Part shown: piece after piece, positions 61,401 to 64,000 of the stretch
Position numbering within the stretch: position 1 is the first letter of the stretch
Layout of the letters: every line of letters begins with the position of its first letter
From: Trichoplax adhaerens
Lineage: Eukaryota; Placozoa; Uniplacotomia; Trichoplacea; Trichoplacidae
NCBI RefSeq assembly: GCF_000150275.1
Contig: NW_002060973.1
Span: 353,004-417,003, forward strand
Direction: 5' to 3'
DNA length: 64,000 nucleotides
Translations under genes and position numbers: made by a program
The notes under the pieces: generated by a model
Told to the model about the DNA's origin: nothing
What the model saw: only the letters and a program-made list of their open reading frames with translations
Databases searched by the model: none

Positions 61401-64000
61401 GATATACTGTGTTTTAATATAGCACTGACTTTTTATGACAGAGACACATATACACATACTGAAATTAATAGTTATAATAGGGAATGCAAATCGTCTACTT
61501 ACAGTTCGAATCATTGTGATTGTAACTTACTTATGGTAGATTGTAAATTATCATGAAAATGTTTCGTGATAGGACATATCGTAATCTGACTATTTTGTAT
61601 TAGTCATTACGTGTCTATGCTCGTAAATACTGTTGTCTGCATTAACGGAGCAGAAGCTAAAATTATAATCTAATTCAGTAAATGATTCCAATGTTAATTG
61701 TATTAACTATGACTCCCGAACTATTGAGGAATAGTATATAAATGCAGTATATCGTGTGATAAAGAGGATTCTTAAACTTAGTATTTAACGTAAAATACGA
61801 GGCGTTTAAGTCTTTATGTAGTCTGCTAGTATAACAAAAGTGTTTCTGATAGTGCAGATATCGTTCCTTGATACGTGGTTCAAGGAAATGACTTATTGAT
61901 CGTACACTGCATTATCTTGTTGCAAAGCTGTTTTGTGACAAGGAATAAACGTCTTATTGATATTTTCGTTATTTTAATGGATCAACTCATTATCTTCTTT
62001 TGTCGATTGATGGCGAATATTTTTAGAGAAGTCATACGTAACTATTATCGACGCTGCAATGTAGAAGATAGTTAGAGCAAACTATATTCTTCTGATTATC
62101 TTATAGGAGACTGGACGGAAATAGAATATCGCTTATTGCTGATGGAGTACTGGCACCACTTGGCAATTTAGAGTTTCTGTAAGTTGCTGTAAATCTTGAT
62201 AAGTTTCTCATGTGGCTATTTTACTGCAATTAATTATAATAGCTGCTCCTGAGAGTAATATTCCTTTAATAATAATATAATAAATTGAAGGTTGACTAAA
62301 GATCGATTTACTAACAAACTTTTACATGATTTAGCGCAATTTAAAAATCATATTCCTAATCTTTGTGATCTTATTTGTGACTGATAACGGTAGCAAATTC
62401 GGATTTCTGTTTGTGTAAACTAATCTTAATTGATTAATTTACTTCGTAATAGCTGAGTAATTTTATTAAGTCCAATAAACCACGAGTATCTATCTTTAAT
62501 CGCAAAATTTTCCATCAATAATTACATTATTAAAGTATTGTTTTCGCACCATTACGCAAGAGAAGTAAAATTTAAAGTTTATAGTAAAGCAATACTAAAT
62601 ATCGTACTTTACTTTAGCAAGCACTTTTAGAAATGTCTTTCTAAAGCAGAGAGTAAATTAAGGTCTATGTCTTTATACATACCTAATTTTGCATAATTGC
62701 TCTAACTTACTTAAACACTTAGAAATAAATGATAAAATAAGCTAATTCATGATAGCTACTTAGAATAGCTTAATATTTCTATTCGATATGGTAAAGTCCA
62801 TACTTTTAACACTAAATATGATATTTATTGCTCCAAAATTATAAGTACTTTATAAGATAGCCAGTTTTATCTACATCAATATGGTATAGATTGCTATCAT
62901 GTATGAGAAGTAATAAATGATTGTACTTTTATTCAAGTAACTGAGCAAGATTACGATTCTGATTAAATTAAAGATTACGTTATGAGTAACAGTACAAAAG
63001 TGTTCACTAATAAAACTGATTTCATAGGAACAATGCAGTCAAAGACATATTCTTAAGTTACGGATAATAAATTAACCAAAGTTATTTGTAAGATAGTTGT
63101 TATACAAATAAAGGCAATTTGAGTTATAAAAAGTTATAATCAAATTTCTGTTTTGCGGTTCTTAGTTGTGGAAGTGAACGTGACCGTATGCGAAGTCGGT
63201 CATTTTGCAAACTGCCCTTGTAATTCAGATAATTTGTGACACATACACACTAATAACATACCTTGTAATTCAGAAGTTATTATAACTTATATATGAGGCC
63301 ATTAAATACACATCATGAGATTCATGTTAGGAATAAATCATCCGTTCTACCTAATATTATTTCATTGATCTATTTGCTATCTGGTAATATTTCTATAAAA
63401 TTTTACGCCATCTTCACGTGTAAATCAGGAAATATACAATGAAAACGCTTATATTAGATGCAAAATTATCATAACTAATACTGATAGCAAAGGTACATTT
63501 CTAAACTTTGTTAGATTACCGCAATAGATAATTATGAACAGCGATTCTATAAGAAAGTGAAGATGGCTCTACGAAAAATTTTATAGCCTTAAATATCAGA
63601 ACTTAATTGTATAGCTGCTGATTAGTGTTTATTACTTTATAATATGAGTTGAACTGAACATTTTCTTGTAACGGAACTGATCAAATTTTAGCAATTTAGC
63701 AAACAATGGAATACAAGACTTGCGTTCTATGAGCTTTAGAGGTTTAACTAATTTGACTAATCTGTAAGTAATTAATGAAAATAACCTAGAGTACCTAAGA
63801 CTTCTTATTTGTCATATTTCAATTAACTATAGCATACTGGCATCGATTATTGCTAATCAATTAAACTTATTAGAAATATTATACGGAACAAGATTACTGA
63901 AGTACCTCCCGAAATATTTAGAGATATGCCGAGACTAACAAAGCTGTTAGGATTCTATTGCTCACTGATTCTATATCGTAATATTAAGACTTATAATTTA
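49378..64000 (+). CDS. LRR receptor gene 2, tandem paralogue of gene 1 (5' part; continues past the window)
   Basis: Signal exon 49378-49441, LRRNT exon 53075-53189 and 17 LRR exons from 53388 to 63945 are visible, all with the same phases as gene 1. The first LRR (YIFGTGIRHIYKNNLF) pairs with that of gene 1 (VIMGTKIRSVGKDNLF). Alternating 72/75-bp A/B exons follow, and the last three exons correspond to gene 1 exons 12-14. The final donor (GTTAGG at 63946) implies further exons downstream, so whether this gene also ends in a 7TM exon is unknown here. Introns contain LTRs of families 1, 2 and 3. Confidence 0.88.
49442..50608. other. Gene 2 intron 1, 5' part
   Basis: No repeat, RNA gene or additional exon recognised in this part of the intron. 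Confidence 0.45.
50609..52504 (+). mobile_element. Solo LTR, family 1, copy 4, split by later insertions
   Basis: Begins TGTTACAGGGTC and ends TTTCGTAACA, with flanking pentamers GTATA and TTATA. Family 1 sequence is recognisable at about 50609-50840, 51690-51790 and 52353-52504. It is interrupted first by about 0.85 kb of unidentified DNA (about 50840-51690) and then by a family 2 LTR (51794-52352). It is the most diverged family 1 copy and therefore probably the oldest. Confidence 0.75.
51794..52352 (+). mobile_element. Solo LTR, family 2, copy C, nested in family 1
   Basis: Runs from TGTAACTTAAATTAG to GGTTATGTCTCA, the reverse complement of copies A and B. It has TATATAAGC near 52192 and CTAATAAAG near 52300 in promoter-to-polyA order, which sets the sense strand. 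It lies within the family 1 sequence GTTTGACTTAATT / GTAATATACGAGGC. Confidence 0.82.
52505..53074. other. Gene 2 intron 1, 3' part
   Basis: AT-rich intron remainder ending in acceptor ATTATAATAG at 53074. Candidate hydrophobic frames here (for example from the ATG near 52730) do not have a phase-1 donor and were not accepted as the signal exon. Confidence 0.5.
53075..53189 (+). CDS. LRR receptor gene 2, exon 2: LRRNT cysteine cap
   Basis: Reads LQCPQTCQCSSISTMQCQNP followed by LMSTFPVFEANVVNITKL. It has the same C-P-x2-C-x-C pattern and the same 115-bp length as gene 1 exon 2, with acceptor ATAATAG and donor GTACGT in phase 2. Confidence 0.92.
53388..54372 (+). CDS. LRR receptor gene 2, LRR exons 1-4
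   Basis: Exons 53388-53459 (YIFGTGIRHIYKNNLFHYLK), 53621-53692 (YLYNNKIASIEDGAFSNLNI), 53870-53944 (SLFGNQLMVLNSSKTFTGLT) and 54301-54372 (YLRSNKIQIIEGDIFASLNN). Lengths 72/72/75/72 match gene 1 LRR exons 1-4, and all joins are phase 2. Confidence 0.92.
54373..56619. other. Large intron of gene 2 with inserted repeats
   Basis: The corresponding gene 1 intron is only about 240 bp. The 2.2 kb here includes a family 3 LTR (55731-56299) and diverged, repeat-like sequence upstream of it (about 55030-55730, with recurring TATCCATTATC-type pieces). No LRR exon is seen. Confidence 0.6.
55731..56299 (-). mobile_element. Solo LTR, family 3, copy 1
   Basis: Starts TGTCACAAAC and ends ACAGTGACA, flanked by a perfect 5-bp target duplication GCATA (55726-55730 and 56300-56304). 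TGTCAC/GTGACA form 6-bp inverted ends. Minus-strand TATAAA near 56054 and AATAAA near 55873 suggest sense on the minus strand. A second, diverged copy is at 60451-60968. Confidence 0.82.
56620..57093 (+). CDS. LRR receptor gene 2, LRR exons 5-6
   Basis: Exons 56620-56694 (type B, core YLNENMLKSLSSPRIFYGLK) and 57022-57093 (type A, core YLHKNYIEKIENGTFASLQS). The B partner expected after 57022 was not found in the following 0.9 kb. Confidence 0.9.
57094..57915. other. Gene 2 intron lacking the expected B exon
   Basis: AT-rich sequence. A weak LRR-like reading near 57360 (LKQNHKSNLLTI) ends in a stop and has no proper donor. It may be chance or a decayed exon. Confidence 0.4.
58004..58262 (+). 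CDS. LRR receptor gene 2, LRR exons 7-8 (first copy of duplicated pair)
   Basis: Exons 58004-58075 (YLYENKIEKIADGTFTQLSK) and 58191-58262 (SLHKNSLTSLSPGMFQGLQN). Donors are GTAAAT and GTAAGC. The B exon is 72 bp rather than the usual 75. Near-identical to exons 9-10. Confidence 0.9.
58710..58968 (+). CDS. LRR receptor gene 2, LRR exons 9-10 (second copy of duplicated pair)
   Basis: Exons 58710-58781 and 58897-58968 encode what appear to be the same two LRRs as 58004-58075 and 58191-58262. The splice sites are intact, so both pairs can be used. Confidence 0.9.
59151..59165 (+). pseudogene. Remnant 3' end of a third B exon
   Basis: CAATTGCATTACTT followed by GTAAGC matches the last bases and donor of the B exons ending at 58262 and 58968. 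The upstream part of the exon is missing, so this looks like a deleted third copy of the module. Confidence 0.5.
59481..60430 (+). CDS. LRR receptor gene 2, LRR exons 11-14
   Basis: Exons 59481-59552 (A, YLGQNKIEKIADRTFAKLYH), 59741-59815 (B, NLEQNLLTDLNSQQMFDGLS), 60179-60250 (A, YMSENKIKSIKDGLFSSFKG) and 60356-60430 (B, CLKGNLIQTFTSPGVFQGLT). Lengths alternate 72/75; all joins are phase 2. Confidence 0.92.
60451..60968 (-). mobile_element. Solo LTR, family 3, copy 2 (diverged)
   Basis: Aligns with 55731-56299 over most of its length, starting TGTCATCGACAC. It has substitutions and small deletions and no clear target duplication, so the right border is approximate. It starts only 20 bp after the donor of LRR exon 14. 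Confidence 0.65.
61311..61940 (+). mobile_element. Solo LTR, family 1, copy 3
   Basis: Starts TATGACAGTG (family TGTGACAGTG) and ends TTTTGTGACA, 630 bp. Flanking pentamers AGCAA and AGGAA match at four of five positions. It is full length like copy 2 but more diverged. TATATAAATGCAG is kept. Confidence 0.87.
62107..62178 (+). CDS. LRR receptor gene 2, LRR exon 15
   Basis: Reads RLDGNRISLIADGVLAPLGN then LEFL. It corresponds to gene 1 exon 24624-24695 (YLDKNKISYVADGVFLPIKG). Acceptor TTATAG, donor GTAAGT, 72 bp, phase 2. Confidence 0.9.
62179..63691. other. Gene 2 intron, 1.5 kb
   Basis: No exon or repeat recognised. The equivalent intron in gene 1 (24696-25962) is also exceptionally long at 1.27 kb, so its length is shared between the paralogues. 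Confidence 0.5.
63692..63945 (+). CDS. LRR receptor gene 2, LRR exons 16-17 (last in window)
   Basis: Exons 63692-63763 (NLANNGIQDLRSMSFRGLTN) and 63874-63945 (NIIRNKITEVPPEIFRDMPR). They correspond to gene 1 exons at 25963 and 26140. The last donor is GTTAGG, so the gene continues past the window end. Confidence 0.88.

Overview
The window is AT-rich animal nuclear DNA: short exons with GT-AG introns, solo LTRs and one run of 50 Ns. The gene families (class I phosphatidylinositol transfer protein, leucine-rich-repeat GPCR) are metazoan. An early-branching animal, most likely a placozoan such as Trichoplax or a relative, is my best guess. That guess is inference from base composition and gene style, not something the sequence proves.

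Layout. (1) 1-2474: no coding gene found; a tandem array of palindromic ~140-bp units (809-1523) and a GTAC-palindrome-rich stretch (1530-1800). (2) 2475-12111, plus strand: a nine-exon gene for a class I PITP (PITPalpha/beta type), with a 4.2-kb first intron. (3) 12112-19293: intergenic DNA with two tandem duplications (periods about 271 and 241 bp). (4) 19294-45083, plus strand: a giant LRR-GPCR gene. It has a signal-peptide exon, an LRRNT exon, 56 small exons that mostly encode one LRR each and are all bounded by phase-2 introns, and a single terminal exon with the hinge, seven-TM domain and a long cytoplasmic tail. The hinge and 7TM look most like the relaxin-receptor (type C LGR) branch. 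(5) 45084-49377: intergenic DNA with two solo LTRs. (6) 49378 to beyond 64000, plus strand: a second, tandem paralogous LRR receptor gene. Signal exon, LRRNT exon and 17 LRR exons are in the window; its 7TM exon, if present, lies outside.

The two receptor genes are collinear at their 5' ends: 64-bp signal exon, 115-bp LRRNT exon, a matching first LRR, then alternating 72/75-bp LRR exons. They differ in the number of exon pairs. One exon pair in gene 2 has been duplicated very recently, which shows directly how the ectodomains grew. Introns of both genes are colonised by at least three families of solo LTRs (TG...CA ends, 5-bp target duplications), including one LTR nested in another. Two coding irregularities are recorded: a 71-bp LRR exon in gene 1 (frameshift as printed), and an out-of-phase exon 3/exon 4 junction in the PITP gene that suggests an unseen microexon.
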